64,000 nt of DNA from contig NZ_CP021731.1 of NCBI RefSeq assembly GCF_003628555.1, forward strand, positions 1,860,001 to 1,924,000. The letters are read 5' to 3'. Under the pieces are notes generated by a model, which was not told where the DNA came from, made no database searches, and worked only from the letters and a program-made list of their open reading frames with translations. This document shows positions 51,469 through 60,182 of the stretch, one piece after another. Within the stretch, counting starts at the first letter, position 1, and each line of letters opens with the position of its first letter. The position numbers and the translations under genes are program-made. This stretch comes from Azoarcus sp. DN11 (GTDB lineage Bacteria; Pseudomonadota; Gammaproteobacteria; Burkholderiales; Rhodocyclaceae).

Positions 51469-52443
51469 TCATCCTCGCAGTCTGGAAGCCGGCGGGGGGT
51501 CGGTGGCCGTGTCGGCCGCGTCCGGTTCGGCAGTCAGCATCTGCGCGATGTCCGGATCGTTGCTGAACGCCTCCGAAAAGTAGTTCACGAAGCTCTTCAC
51601 CTTCAGCGAGGGGCGGCGCGATGGCTGGAAGACGACGTTGAGCGGCAACGGCGGCGGGCGGTAGCGCGTGAGGATGGCCTTGACGCGGCCGGCGCGCAGG
51701 TCGTCGCCGAAGGTCCAGAGGGGGGAATTGCTGATGCCGAGTCCTTCACAGACGGCCTGGCGGATGGCCTCGGAGCTGTTGGACTGGAAGTTGCCGTCGA
51801 CGCGGACGCTGTATGGGCGGCCCTCGGCGTCGAGATAGTTCCATTCGTCGAGCGTCGCGAGGCCGGTGTAGATCAGGCAGTTGTGCCGGGTGAGATCGTT
51901 AGGGTGCTGCGGTTCGCCGTGCAGCTCGATGTAGGACGGCGCGGCGAGGGTGGCGCGGTGGGCGGTGCTGATGCGGCGGGCGATCAGGCCGCTGTCCTTG
52001 AGCTCGCCGACACGAAAGGCGACATCGATACCGGCGGTGACGAGGTCGGTGAAGCCGTCGTCGAGCTGAAGATTGACCTTGAGCTTGGGGAAGCGAGCGT
52101 AGAAGGCCGGCAGGCGCGGCACGATGTGCAGGCGCCCGAAGGCGACCGGGGCCGCGACGCGCAGCAGGCCGGAGATCTCGTGTTCGGCGCGATGCACCTC
52201 GATATGCGCTTCCTCCAGCGTATCGAGGACTTGCCGGCAGCGTTCGTAGTAGAGCTGGCCGGCTTCGGTGAGCGCGTGGCTGCGCGAGGAACGCAGCAGG
52301 AGCGGGGTGCCCACCAGCTTCTCGAGCGCCTGCACCTGCTTGCTGACGGCGGATTGCGTGGTGCGTGCCTCGCGCGCGACGGCGGAGAAATTGCCCGTTT
52401 CGGCGACGCGGACGAAGGTTTCCATCAGGCGCATGCGGTCCAT
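51469..52443 (-). CDS. LysR-family transcriptional regulator
   Basis: This is a 324-residue CrgA-like LysR protein. The helix-turn-helix is MDRMRLMETFVRVAETGNFSAVAREARTTQSAVSKQVQALEKLVG. The effector domain spans about 90-295. The last 25 residues are Ala/Asp/Pro-rich and not conserved. It is divergent from an ene-reductase gene, with 137 bases between starts, a classic arrangement for LysR control of OYE-family genes that respond to electrophiles. Confidence 0.88.
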   Translation of the reverse strand: MDRMRLMETFVRVAETGNFSAVAREARTTQSAVSKQVQALEKLVGTPLLLRSSRSHALTEAGQLYYERCRQVLDTLEEAHIEVHRAEHEISGLLRVAAPVAFGRLHIVPRLPAFYARFPKLKVNLQLDDGFTDLVTAGIDVAFRVGELKDSGLIARRISTAHRATLAAPSYIELHGEPQHPNDLTRHNCLIYTGLATLDEWNYLDAEGRPYSVRVDGNFQSNSSEAIRQAVCEGLGISNSPLWTFGDDLRAGRVKAILTRYRPPPLPLNVVFQPSRRPSLKVKSFVNYFSEAFSNDPDIAQMLTAEPDAADTATDPPPASRLRG

Positions 52444-52580
52444 CGCGACTCCGGATCATTCCTGTGGGGAATAGATGCTATCACCGCGTCGGGCTACTCT
52501 ATCGGGCCACGCATGAAGATAATCGCCGCAAAGCGATCAGGCGACTGATCGCGATTGCGATCCACGAAGGAAACTGATCC

Positions 52581-53681
52581 ATGACCGACCCCCGCAAGCT
52601 CTTCCAGCCCGCCCGCATCGGCGACATCGAAGTCGCCAACCGCGTCGTGATGGCGCCCCTGACGCGCAGCCGCGCCGACGAGGCGGCCGGCGACGTTCCC
52701 GGCAGCGCGATGAACATCGAGTACTACCGCCAGCGCAGCAACGCCGGCCTGATCATCAGCGAAGGCACGCAGGTCTCGCCGGTGGGCAAGGGCTACATGG
52801 CGACGCCGGGTATCTATTCCGATGCGCAGGTCGAAGGCTGGAAGGCGATCACGCAGGCCGTGCATGCAGCGGGCTCGAAGATCGTCGCGCAGATCTGGCA
52901 TGTCGGCCGCGTGACGCATCCGGATCTGACCGGCGGGGCCCAGCCGGTGGCGCCCTCGGCGGTCAGGCCGAAGGTTGTCGCCCACACCCGCAACGGCAAG
53001 GTCGAGGTGCCCGAGCCGCGCGCGCTGAGCGTCGACGAGATCGCGAGCGTCGTGCAGGAATTCCGGCGTGCCGCCGCGAACGCGATCCGTGCGGGATTCG
53101 ACGGCGTCGAGATTCACGGCGCGAACGGCTATCTGGTCGACCAGTTCCTGCGCGACGGCGCCAACCAACGCACCGACCGGTACGGCGGCTCGGTCGAGAA
53201 CCGCGCGCGCTTTGCGCTCGAAGTCATCGACGCGGTGGTCGCCGAAATCGGGGCAGGGCGCGTCGGCATCCGGCTGTCGCCGGTCACGCCCGCGAACGAC
53301 CTGTCGGACAGCAACCCGCAGGCGGTCTTCGGCTACCTCGTCGAGGAACTGAACAAGCGCGGCATCGCGTTCATCCACTTCATCGAAGGTGCGACGGGCG
53401 GTGCGCGCGACGTGCCGGGCTTCGACTTCGCCTGGGCGCGCAAGGCCTTCCAGGGCACCTACATCGCGAACAACGGCTACGACCGCGCGATGGCGATCGA
53501 CGCGGTCGAGTCGGGCAGAGCGGACGCCGTGGCTTTCGGTCGCCTGTACATCGCGAACCCCGACCTCGTGCATCGGCTGAAGCACGACACCGTGCTCAAC
53601 GCGCCGAACCCGAAGACCTTCTACGCGCCCGGGCCGGAAGGCTATACCGACTATCCGACGCTGGAGACCGCCGCGGCCTGA
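52581..53681 (+). CDS. Alkene reductase of the Old Yellow Enzyme family (NemA-like)
   Basis: This is a 366-residue FMN-dependent enzyme reducing activated C=C bonds, N-ethylmaleimide and nitro compounds with NADPH. Features: LFQPARIGDIEVANRVVMAPLTRSRAD, the FMN stretch QIWHVGRVTHPD and the His/Asn substrate pair in EIHGANGYLVDQFLRDGANQRTDRYGGS. The C-terminal VAFGRLYIANPDL is also present. Start ATG 52581 follows GAAGGAAACTGATCC. It is a single-gene transcript ending in a terminator. Likely induced through the divergent LysR protein. Confidence 0.93.
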   Translation: MTDPRKLFQPARIGDIEVANRVVMAPLTRSRADEAAGDVPGSAMNIEYYRQRSNAGLIISEGTQVSPVGKGYMATPGIYSDAQVEGWKAITQAVHAAGSKIVAQIWHVGRVTHPDLTGGAQPVAPSAVRPKVVAHTRNGKVEVPEPRALSVDEIASVVQEFRRAAANAIRAGFDGVEIHGANGYLVDQFLRDGANQRTDRYGGSVENRARFALEVIDAVVAEIGAGRVGIRLSPVTPANDLSDSNPQAVFGYLVEELNKRGIAFIHFIEGATGGARDVPGFDFAWARKAFQGTYIANNGYDRAMAIDAVESGRADAVAFGRLYIANPDLVHRLKHDTVLNAPNPKTFYAPGPEGYTDYPTLETAAA

Positions 53682-53737
53682 TCGCTCTCCCTGACCCTTA
53701 TCGGCAGCGCCGTCCTCCTCCCGGAAGCTGCCGCCTG

Positions 53738-53771
53738 CGCCCCGACTGGCTTGTCCAGGCGGGGCGTTTTT
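53738..53771 (+). terminator. Intrinsic terminator after ene-reductase
   Basis: CGCCCC (53738-53743) pairs with GGGGCG (53761-53766), with an inner CTGG/CCAG pair, followed by TTTTT. Confidence 0.85.
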
Positions 53772-53866
53772 CATGTGCGCGGGGTTGATGGTGCTGGCGA
53801 CGGCCTTGGTTGTTGATTTCTTAAATTCAGCAATAGCAAAATGATTGACGATAGACGAATTGATGT

Positions 53867-53884
53867 CTAGCAGCCTGTCGGACT
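53867..53884 (+). repeat. IS left terminal inverted repeat
   Basis: CTAGCAGCCTGTCGGACT, exact inverse of 55402-55419. Confidence 0.92.
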
Positions 53885-53926
53885 ATCGCCCGGTAAAATG
53901 CCGTGTCACCCTTGGAGCCTGACTGC

Positions 53927-55285
53927 GTGAGCCGCTTCCGCCCGATCGACCGCCAAACGGACTACCTGCTGCCGCCGTCGGTGCAGGACTGGCTACCCGA
54001 ATCGCACCTGGCGCGCTACGTGGTCGATGTGGTCGACGGGCTGGACCTGTCGGAACTGGAGCGAGCCTACGCCGGCCGTGGAAGCGACGCCTACCATCCG
54101 GCGCTGCTGCTGTCGCTGCTGATCTACGGCTACGCGACGGGGACGCACTCGAGCCGCAAGATCGAGCGGGCCACCTACGATTCGCTGGCCTTCCGCTTCA
54201 TCGCCTGCGACCAGCACCCGGACCATGACACCTTGGCGAGCTTCCGGCGCCGCTTCGGCGAGCAGTTCGCCGATATCTTCGTGCAGGTACTGCAAGTGGC
54301 GCGTGAGAATCGGCTCTCGCGCTTTGGCACGGTGAGTCTGGACGGCTCCAAGATCCACGCCCACGCCAGTCGGCACAGCGCGCTCTCCTACGGACACGCC
54401 GAAAAGATCGAAGCCCAGCTCAAGGCCGAAGTGCAGGAAATGCTCAAGCTGGCCGAAGCGGCCGATCAAAGCAGCGTGCCCGAAGGCGTGGATCTGCCGG
54501 CGGAAATTGCGCGTCGCGAAGCGCGGCTGGCCGCCATCGCCGCCGCCAAGGCCAAGATCGAGGCGCGCGCCGCCGAACGCTTCGCGCACGAGCAGGCCGA
54601 GTACGAGGCCAAGATGGCCAAACGCCAAGCCAAGCAGGCGGCCACGGGCAAGAAGCCCGGTGGCAAGCCCCCCAAGCCGCCCCAGGCGGGTCCGGGCGCC
54701 GAGGACCAGATCAATCTCACCGACGAGGACTCGCGCATCATGAAAGTGGCCGGCGGCGGCTTCGAGCAGTGCTACAACGCCCAGGCGGTGGTCGATACCG
54801 AATCGATGCTGGTGATGGTCCCCCACGTCACCCAGGCGGGCAACGACAAGGAGCAGGTCGAACCGATGCTGACGCGCATCGGCGCCTTGCCCGAAGGGCT
54901 CAATCGGCCCGAACAACTGCTGGCCGACACCGGTTTCTTCAGCGAACGCAACGTCCAGTGCTGCCAGGACGCCGGGGTCGAACCGCTGATCGCCGTGGGG
55001 CGTGATGAGCACCATCCCGATTGGCGCAGCCGCTTCGACGAACCCGCGCCGCTCGAGCGCTCAGCCAGCCACGTCGAACAGATGAAGCACGCCCTCAAGA
55101 CCCGCGCGGGCCGCGCGGCCTACGCGCTCAGGAAACAGACGGTAGAGCCGGTGTTCGGCATCATCAAGTCAGTGATGGGCTTCCGCCAGTTTCTGCTGCG
55201 GGGCTTGGACAACGTGTGCAACGAATGGACCCTGGTGTGCCTGGCGTGGAACTTCAAGCGCATGGCCGTATTGCGTCCGCAGTGA
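53927..55285 (+). CDS. IS1182-family transposase
   Basis: This is a 452-residue DDE transposase. The N-terminal domain begins SRFRPIDRQTDYLLPPSVQDWLPE. The catalytic acidic residues are in VSLDGSKIHAHAS, LLADTGFFSERN and VEPVFGIIKSVMGFRQF. A Lys/Ala-rich coiled region with a GKKPGGKPPKPP linker lies around residues 215-255. Start GTG 53927 (GGAG upstream) gives the family-like N-terminus. A GTG at 53903 would add eight residues. The gene is intact, so the element may still be mobile. Confidence 0.9.
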   Translation: MSRFRPIDRQTDYLLPPSVQDWLPESHLARYVVDVVDGLDLSELERAYAGRGSDAYHPALLLSLLIYGYATGTHSSRKIERATYDSLAFRFIACDQHPDHDTLASFRRRFGEQFADIFVQVLQVARENRLSRFGTVSLDGSKIHAHASRHSALSYGHAEKIEAQLKAEVQEMLKLAEAADQSSVPEGVDLPAEIARREARLAAIAAAKAKIEARAAERFAHEQAEYEAKMAKRQAKQAATGKKPGGKPPKPPQAGPGAEDQINLTDEDSRIMKVAGGGFEQCYNAQAVVDTESMLVMVPHVTQAGNDKEQVEPMLTRIGALPEGLNRPEQLLADTGFFSERNVQCCQDAGVEPLIAVGRDEHHPDWRSRFDEPAPLERSASHVEQMKHALKTRAGRAAYALRKQTVEPVFGIIKSVMGFRQFLLRGLDNVCNEWTLVCLAWNFKRMAVLRPQ

Positions 55286-55401
55286 GAAAAAAGGACAGGG
55301 GCATTGTGATTTCGAACAAAAACCGCCGATTGGAGCCTGAAATGCCCATCGTCTCTCACAATGTGAAATCAATCCCTCGGCCGCGGTGCCCGCGAGCTTG
55401 A

Positions 55402-55419
55402 AGTCCGACAGGCTGCTAG
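55402..55419 (+). repeat. IS right terminal inverted repeat
   Basis: AGTCCGACAGGCTGCTAG, exact inverse of 53867-53884, 42 bases before the next gene start. Confidence 0.92.
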
Positions 55420-55461
55420 GATTTGAATCGTCCACCCCACCAAACAGAGAAGACCAAATCC

Positions 55462-56424
55462 ATGACCACCAAAAAATTCGCCTCCCAGGCCGACCTCGAA
55501 GAAAAGAAGATCAGCTGGGACAAGCTCTCCGACAACGCGTATGCCTACACCGCCGAGGGCGACCCCAACACCGGCGTGATCATCGGCGACGACGGCGTGA
55601 TGATCATCGACGCGACCGCGACGCCGGTCGCCGCGCAGGGCGTGATCGCCAAGGTGCGCGAGATCACCGACAAGCCGATCAAGTACGTCGTGCTGACGCA
55701 CTACCACGCCGTGCGCGTGCTCGGCGCCTCCGGCTACAAGAGCGAAGGACTCGAGCAGATCATCGCCAGCCGCGACACGTACGACTTGATCGTCGAGCGC
55801 GGCCAGCAGGACATGGATTCGGAGATCGGCCGCTTCCCGCGCCTCTTCCAGGCGGTCGAGAGCGTGCCGGGCCTCACCTGGCCGACGCTGACCTTCGAAG
55901 GCGAGATGACCCTGTGGCTGGGCACGCTCGAAGTGAAGATCAAGCAGCTCGGCCGCGGCCACACGAAGGGCGACACCGTCGTCTATCTGCCCTCGCAGAA
56001 CATCTGCTTCTCGGGCGACCTGGTCGAAGCGGACGCCGCCTGCTATACCGGCGACGCCTATCTCGCCGACTGGCCGCAGACCCTCGCCAACCTCGCCGCG
56101 ATGAAATTCGACAAGCTCGTCCCGGGGCGCGGCCCCGCGCTGATCGGGCGCGAGGCGGTCGATGCCGGCCTCGCCTACACCCGCGATTTCGTCTCGACGC
56201 TGTACCGCAGCGCGCAGGAAGCGGTCGCGCAGGGCTTCGACCTGAAAGCGACGATGGCGCACACGCGCAAGAACATGGACCCGAAGTTCGGCCAGGTCTT
56301 CATCTACGAGCACTGCCTGCCCTTCGATGTGACCCGCGCGCACGACGAGGCGAGCGGCATCCGCGATCCGCGCATCTGGACCGCCGAGCGCGACCAGCAG
56401 ATGTGGCATTCGCTGCAGGAATGA
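55462..56424 (+). CDS. Metallo-beta-lactamase-fold hydrolase with altered metal motif
   Basis: This is a 320-residue protein of the MBL fold. GVIIGDDGVMIIDATATP and VVLTHYHAVRVLGASGYKSEG correspond to the usual HxHxDH loop, but the Asp and last His are replaced (HYHAVR). A later RGHTKGDTVVYLPSQNICFSGDLVEA and the C-terminal QVFIYEHCLPFDVTRA are conserved features. This subfamily is found beside aromatic monooxygenase genes. A lactonase or thioesterase role is possible, but a single-metal or metal-free site must be considered. Start ATG 55462 lies 42 bases after the insertion sequence. Confidence 0.78.
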   Translation: MTTKKFASQADLEEKKISWDKLSDNAYAYTAEGDPNTGVIIGDDGVMIIDATATPVAAQGVIAKVREITDKPIKYVVLTHYHAVRVLGASGYKSEGLEQIIASRDTYDLIVERGQQDMDSEIGRFPRLFQAVESVPGLTWPTLTFEGEMTLWLGTLEVKIKQLGRGHTKGDTVVYLPSQNICFSGDLVEADAACYTGDAYLADWPQTLANLAAMKFDKLVPGRGPALIGREAVDAGLAYTRDFVSTLYRSAQEAVAQGFDLKATMAHTRKNMDPKFGQVFIYEHCLPFDVTRAHDEASGIRDPRIWTAERDQQMWHSLQE

Positions 56425-56582
56425 CGCTGCCGGAGCCGTCGGCTTCCTGACGGTTCCGATCCCTGATTTTCCTGGCTGAGCAATCAGCCGATCAGAGTCG
56501 CGCCCCCTGCGGGCGCACGACTCCGGGCCGACGCACGCCAAGAGGCGGGTCCGGAACCATGAAAACAAACGGAGGAGACACC

Positions 56583-58262
56583 GTGCTGAGCACGTTCCAA
56601 TACCCGAAGTTCGAGTACGTCCGCCCGCCCGAGATCGCCGAAGGGCGCGAGGGCCATTACCCGGTGGTGATCGTCGGCGCCGGCCCGGTCGGCCTCACCG
56701 CCGCGATCGACCTCGCCCAGCAGGGCCAGCGCGTGCTGCTGCTCGACAACGACGACACCGTGTCGATCGGCTCGCGTGGCGTGTGCTACGCGAAACGCAC
56801 GCTCGAGGTGCTGGATCGCCTCGGCTGTGCCGAAGAGATGGTGCAGAAGGGCGTGTCGTGGAACGTGGGCCGCACCTTCTTCCGCGAGGAAGAGGTGTTC
56901 AACTTCAACCTGTGCCCGGAGCCGGACCACCACCGGCCGGGCATGATCAACCTGCAGCAGTATTACCTCGAAGACGATCTGATCAAGCGCGCGCGCCAGC
57001 TGCCGAACCTCGAGATCCGCTTCCGGAACACCGTGATCGGCGTGACGCCGGCCGGGGATCGCGCGACGCTGCGGGTCGAGACCGCCGACGGCGCCTACAC
57101 CGTGCATGCCGACTGGCTCATCGTCGCCGACGGCGCGCGCAGCCCGATCCGCACGATGCTGGGCCTCGACATCGACGGCAAGATCTTCATGGACCGCTTC
57201 CTGATCGCCGACGTCGTGATGAAGGCCGATTTCCCGACCGAGCGCTGGTTCTGGTTCGACCCACCGTTCCATCGCAACCAGTCGGTGCTGCTGCACCGCC
57301 AGGCCGACAACGTGTTCCGCATCGACTTCCAGCTCGGCTGGAACGTCGATCCCGAAGAAGAAAAGAAGCCCGGGAACGTCATCCCGCGCATCAAGGCGAT
57401 GCTCGCAGATGACGGAAATGAGGACCGCGAATTCGAACTGGAATGGGTCAGCGTCTACACTTTCCAGTGCCGGCGCATGAACCGCTTCAACCACGGCCGC
57501 GTGCTCTTCGTCGGCGACTCGGCGCATCAGGTCTCGCCCTTCGGCGCACGGGGCGCGAACTCGGGCATCCAGGACACGGACAACCTCGTGTGGAAACTGA
57601 AGCTCGTGATGGACGGCAAGGCACCCGCGACGCTGTTGGACACCTACTCGGAAGAGCGCTGCTACGCCGCCGACGAGAACATCATGAACTCGACCCGCTC
57701 CACCGATTTCATCACGCCGAAAAGTACGGTCAGCAAGACCTTCCGCAATGCCGTGCTGGGCCTCGCCGAGAACCACGCCTTCGCCCGCGCCCTGGTGAAC
57801 TCGGGGCGCCTGTCGGTGCCCAGCTTCCTCGCCGACTCGAGCCTGAACACGGCCGATTCGGAAGTCTTTGCCGGCAGCATGATCCCGGGTGCGCCGCTCG
57901 ACGACGCCCCGATCCAGACGACCGACGGCACGCAGTGGCTGCTCGGTGCGGTCGGCAACCGTTTCCAGCTGTTGCACTACATCCCGGATGCGGGCGCCCT
58001 CGATGCCGCCACCGCTCGGGCGCTGCGCAGCCTGATCGACGCGCCGATCCCGGTCGAAGCGATCGTCGTCGCCGAGCGCGGCACCGCGCCCGCCGGGCTG
58101 ACGACGCTGATCGACGCGAAGGGCCGCGTGCGCGAACGCTACGACCTGCGCGAAGGCACGAGCTACCTCGTGCGCCCGGACCAGCACGTCGCCGCCCGCT
58201 GGCGCGCGCTGGATGTCGCCCAGGTGCGTGCCGCCGTGGCGCGCGCGACCTGCAACGCCTGA
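56583..58262 (+). CDS. FAD-dependent aromatic monooxygenase (MhpA/PheA-like)
   Basis: This is a 559-residue flavoprotein hydroxylase. The Rossmann motif VVIVGAGPVGLTAAIDLAQQG lies near 30-50, the NAD(P)H/FAD motif DGARSPIR near 198 and GDSAHQVSPFGARGANSGIQDTDNLVWKL near 310-340. A thioredoxin-like C-terminal domain follows. It resembles 3-hydroxyphenylpropionate and 2,4-dichlorophenol hydroxylases and should add a hydroxyl to an aromatic ring. GGAGGAGA at 56571-56578 points to GTG 56583 as start. An ATG at 56559 would add eight residues but lacks a site. The gene leads a run of closely spaced or overlapping genes. Confidence 0.87.
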   Translation: MLSTFQYPKFEYVRPPEIAEGREGHYPVVIVGAGPVGLTAAIDLAQQGQRVLLLDNDDTVSIGSRGVCYAKRTLEVLDRLGCAEEMVQKGVSWNVGRTFFREEEVFNFNLCPEPDHHRPGMINLQQYYLEDDLIKRARQLPNLEIRFRNTVIGVTPAGDRATLRVETADGAYTVHADWLIVADGARSPIRTMLGLDIDGKIFMDRFLIADVVMKADFPTERWFWFDPPFHRNQSVLLHRQADNVFRIDFQLGWNVDPEEEKKPGNVIPRIKAMLADDGNEDREFELEWVSVYTFQCRRMNRFNHGRVLFVGDSAHQVSPFGARGANSGIQDTDNLVWKLKLVMDGKAPATLLDTYSEERCYAADENIMNSTRSTDFITPKSTVSKTFRNAVLGLAENHAFARALVNSGRLSVPSFLADSSLNTADSEVFAGSMIPGAPLDDAPIQTTDGTQWLLGAVGNRFQLLHYIPDAGALDAATARALRSLIDAPIPVEAIVVAERGTAPAGLTTLIDAKGRVRERYDLREGTSYLVRPDQHVAARWRALDVAQVRAAVARATCNA

Positions 58263-58276
58263 TGGAGACCGCTGCC

Positions 58277-58501
58277 ATGGCCCTCAACACGCAACCGAAC
58301 CTGCACGAACCCGGCAAGCGCCACTTCCGCGCCTTCTCTCCCGGCGACGACTTCTACGAAGCACTGATCGAGACTCACCGCGAACTCACCGACGAGCAGA
58401 GCGCGATGGTGAACGCCCGCCTGATCCTGCTGCTTGCGAACCACATCGGCGACCTCTCGGTGTTGCGCGAGGCGATGCACATCGCCCGCGAAGGCGTCTG
58501 A
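58277..58501 (+). CDS. DUF2783 family small protein
   Basis: This is a 74-residue soluble protein (FSPGDDFYEALIETHRELTDEQSAMVNARLILLLANHIGD) of the DUF2783 type, which repeatedly occurs next to flavin aromatic monooxygenases. Role unknown. It may be an accessory or effector of the hydroxylase. GGAGA before ATG 58277 favours that start. An ATG at 58262 overlapping the monooxygenase stop is the alternative. Confidence 0.75.
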   Translation: MALNTQPNLHEPGKRHFRAFSPGDDFYEALIETHRELTDEQSAMVNARLILLLANHIGDLSVLREAMHIAREGV

Positions 58502-58521
58502 CAACGATTACGGAGACGGAC

Positions 58522-59073
58522 ATGAGCACCCTGATCCAGAAGATCCACCACGTGGCCTATCGCTGCCACGACGCATTCGTCACCGCGCGCTGGTACGAGA
58601 AGCATCTCGGCATGAAGCTGGTCCTGTCGATCGCCGAGGACGCCGTGCCCTCGACCGGCGAACCCGACCCCTACATGCACATCTTCCTCGACGCTGGCAT
58701 GGGCAACGTGCTCGCCTTCTTCGAGCTGCCGACGCGCCCGACGATGGGCCGCGACCCCAACACGCCGGCCTGGACGCAGCACCTTGCGCTGCAGGTCGAG
58801 TCGATGGACGTGTTGATGGCGACGAAGGCGCGGCTCGAATCCGAAGGCATCGACGTGATCGGGCCGACCGACCACGCACTCTTCCAGTCCATCTACTTCT
58901 TCGACCCGAACGGCCACCGCCTGGAACTCGCCGCGAACACCGCGTCGCCGCAGATGCTCGAAGCGCTCGACAAGGTGAAGTGGGACATGCTCGAAGAGTG
59001 GGCGCAGACCAAGAAGGCACCGAAACACGCGGCGTGGATGCACGACGGCAGCTACAAGGAGATGTTCAAGTGA
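58522..59073 (+). CDS. VOC-family protein, putative ring-cleavage dioxygenase or isomerase
   Basis: This is a 183-residue vicinal-oxygen-chelate protein. The metal ligands are probably His in KIHHVAYRC, His in WTQHLALQVES and Glu in GHRLELAAN, the 2-His-1-Glu set of extradiol dioxygenases and glyoxalases. In this operon it could open the hydroxylated ring or isomerise the product before the FAH-type hydrolase. Length is that of a one-domain VOC protein with a helical tail (from about 145). The stop overlaps the GTG start of the next gene. Confidence 0.78.
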   Translation: MSTLIQKIHHVAYRCHDAFVTARWYEKHLGMKLVLSIAEDAVPSTGEPDPYMHIFLDAGMGNVLAFFELPTRPTMGRDPNTPAWTQHLALQVESMDVLMATKARLESEGIDVIGPTDHALFQSIYFFDPNGHRLELAANTASPQMLEALDKVKWDMLEEWAQTKKAPKHAAWMHDGSYKEMFK

Positions 59074-60083
59074 AGCTCGCGACCCTCAAGCAGGGCGGCC
59101 GCGACGGCACGCTCGTCGTCGTCAGTCGCGACCTGACCCGCTGCCGCGCCGTCCCCGCGATCGCCCGCACGCTGCAGGCCGCGCTCGACGACTGGGGCGA
59201 CTGCGAGCCGCAGCTGCGCCAGGTGTACGAGGCGCTCAACAGCGGTGCCGTCGATTCGCAGCCCTTCGACGAAGCCGCCTGCCACTCGCCGCTGCCGCGC
59301 GCCTACCAATGGGCGGACGGCTCGGCCTACCTCAACCACGTCGAACTCGTGCGCAAGGCACGCGATTCGGAAGTGCCGGCGAGCTTCTACACCGACCCGC
59401 TGATGTACCAGGGCGGCTCGGACAGCTTCATCGGCCCGCGCGACAAGGTCGTCGCCGACGAGCGCTGGGGCATCGACTTCGAGGCCGAAGTCACGGTCGT
59501 GACTGGCGACGTGACCATGGGTGCGACGCCAGAAGAGGCCGCGAAGGCGATCCGGCTGGTGATGCTGGTGAATGACGTATCCCTGCGCGGCCTGATCCCG
59601 AACGAACTCGCTAAGGGCTTCGGCTTCTTCCAGTCGAAGCCGGCCTCTGCCTTCAGCCCGGTGGCGGTCACGCCCGACGAACTCGGCGACGCGTGGCAAG
59701 ACGCGAAGGTGCATCTGCCGCTGGTCGTGCATCTCAACGACAAACTGTTCGGCAAGCCCAACGCCGGTGTCGACATGGCGTTCAACTTCGGCCAGCTCGT
59801 CGCCCACGTCGCGAAGACGCGCGAGCTCGAAACCGGCTCGATCATCGGTTCGGGTACCGTATCGAACAAGGCCGGCGACCTGTGGGGCTCGTCGATCGAG
59901 CACGGCGGCGTCGGCTACTGCTGCCTCGCCGAAGTGCGCACCTGGGAAACGATCGAGCAGGGCAAGCCCGCGACGTCTTTCATGCGCGACGGCGACACGG
60001 TACGCATCGAAATGTTCGATGCGGCGGGCCGCAGCATCTTCGGCTGCATCGAAAATACCGTCACGAAGCCCGCCGCGCACTAA
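59070..60083 (+). CDS. Fumarylacetoacetate hydrolase family protein (fumarylacetoacetase-like)
   Basis: This is a 337-residue protein with the N-terminal beta domain of bacterial fumarylacetoacetases (MKLATLKQGGRDGTLVVVSRDLTRCRAV) and the FAH catalytic core (QGGSDSFIGPRDKV, WGIDFEAEVTVVTGDV, FGFFQSKPASAFSPVAVTPDELG). It would split a fumaryl- or acylpyruvate-type intermediate into two acids, one probably acetoacetate given the next gene. Start GTG 59070 overlaps the VOC stop (GTGA). Homologues act in the tyrosine/homogentisate pathway. Confidence 0.87.
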   Translation: MKLATLKQGGRDGTLVVVSRDLTRCRAVPAIARTLQAALDDWGDCEPQLRQVYEALNSGAVDSQPFDEAACHSPLPRAYQWADGSAYLNHVELVRKARDSEVPASFYTDPLMYQGGSDSFIGPRDKVVADERWGIDFEAEVTVVTGDVTMGATPEEAAKAIRLVMLVNDVSLRGLIPNELAKGFGFFQSKPASAFSPVAVTPDELGDAWQDAKVHLPLVVHLNDKLFGKPNAGVDMAFNFGQLVAHVAKTRELETGSIIGSGTVSNKAGDLWGSSIEHGGVGYCCLAEVRTWETIEQGKPATSFMRDGDTVRIEMFDAAGRSIFGCIENTVTKPAAH

Positions 60084-60182
60084 CTCGGACAAGCACGGCA
60101 AGGCGCTGGCATGCGTGATGCCGGGGGGATAGAATGGAACGACAGGAAGCTGGTTCGTCAACGAGACACGATGGAGCCTGAC

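Larger units (their letters stand above)
53867..55419 (+). mobile_element. IS1182-like insertion sequence, complete
   Basis: A 1.55-kb element is bounded by perfect 18-bp inverted repeats and holds one intact transposase gene. The outer four bases at each end are CTAG, itself a palindrome. They are either part of the ends or a 4-bp target duplication, giving an element of 1545-1553 bp. It sits between the ene-reductase terminator and the metallo-hydrolase gene, replacing most of that gene's upstream region. Confidence 0.9.
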
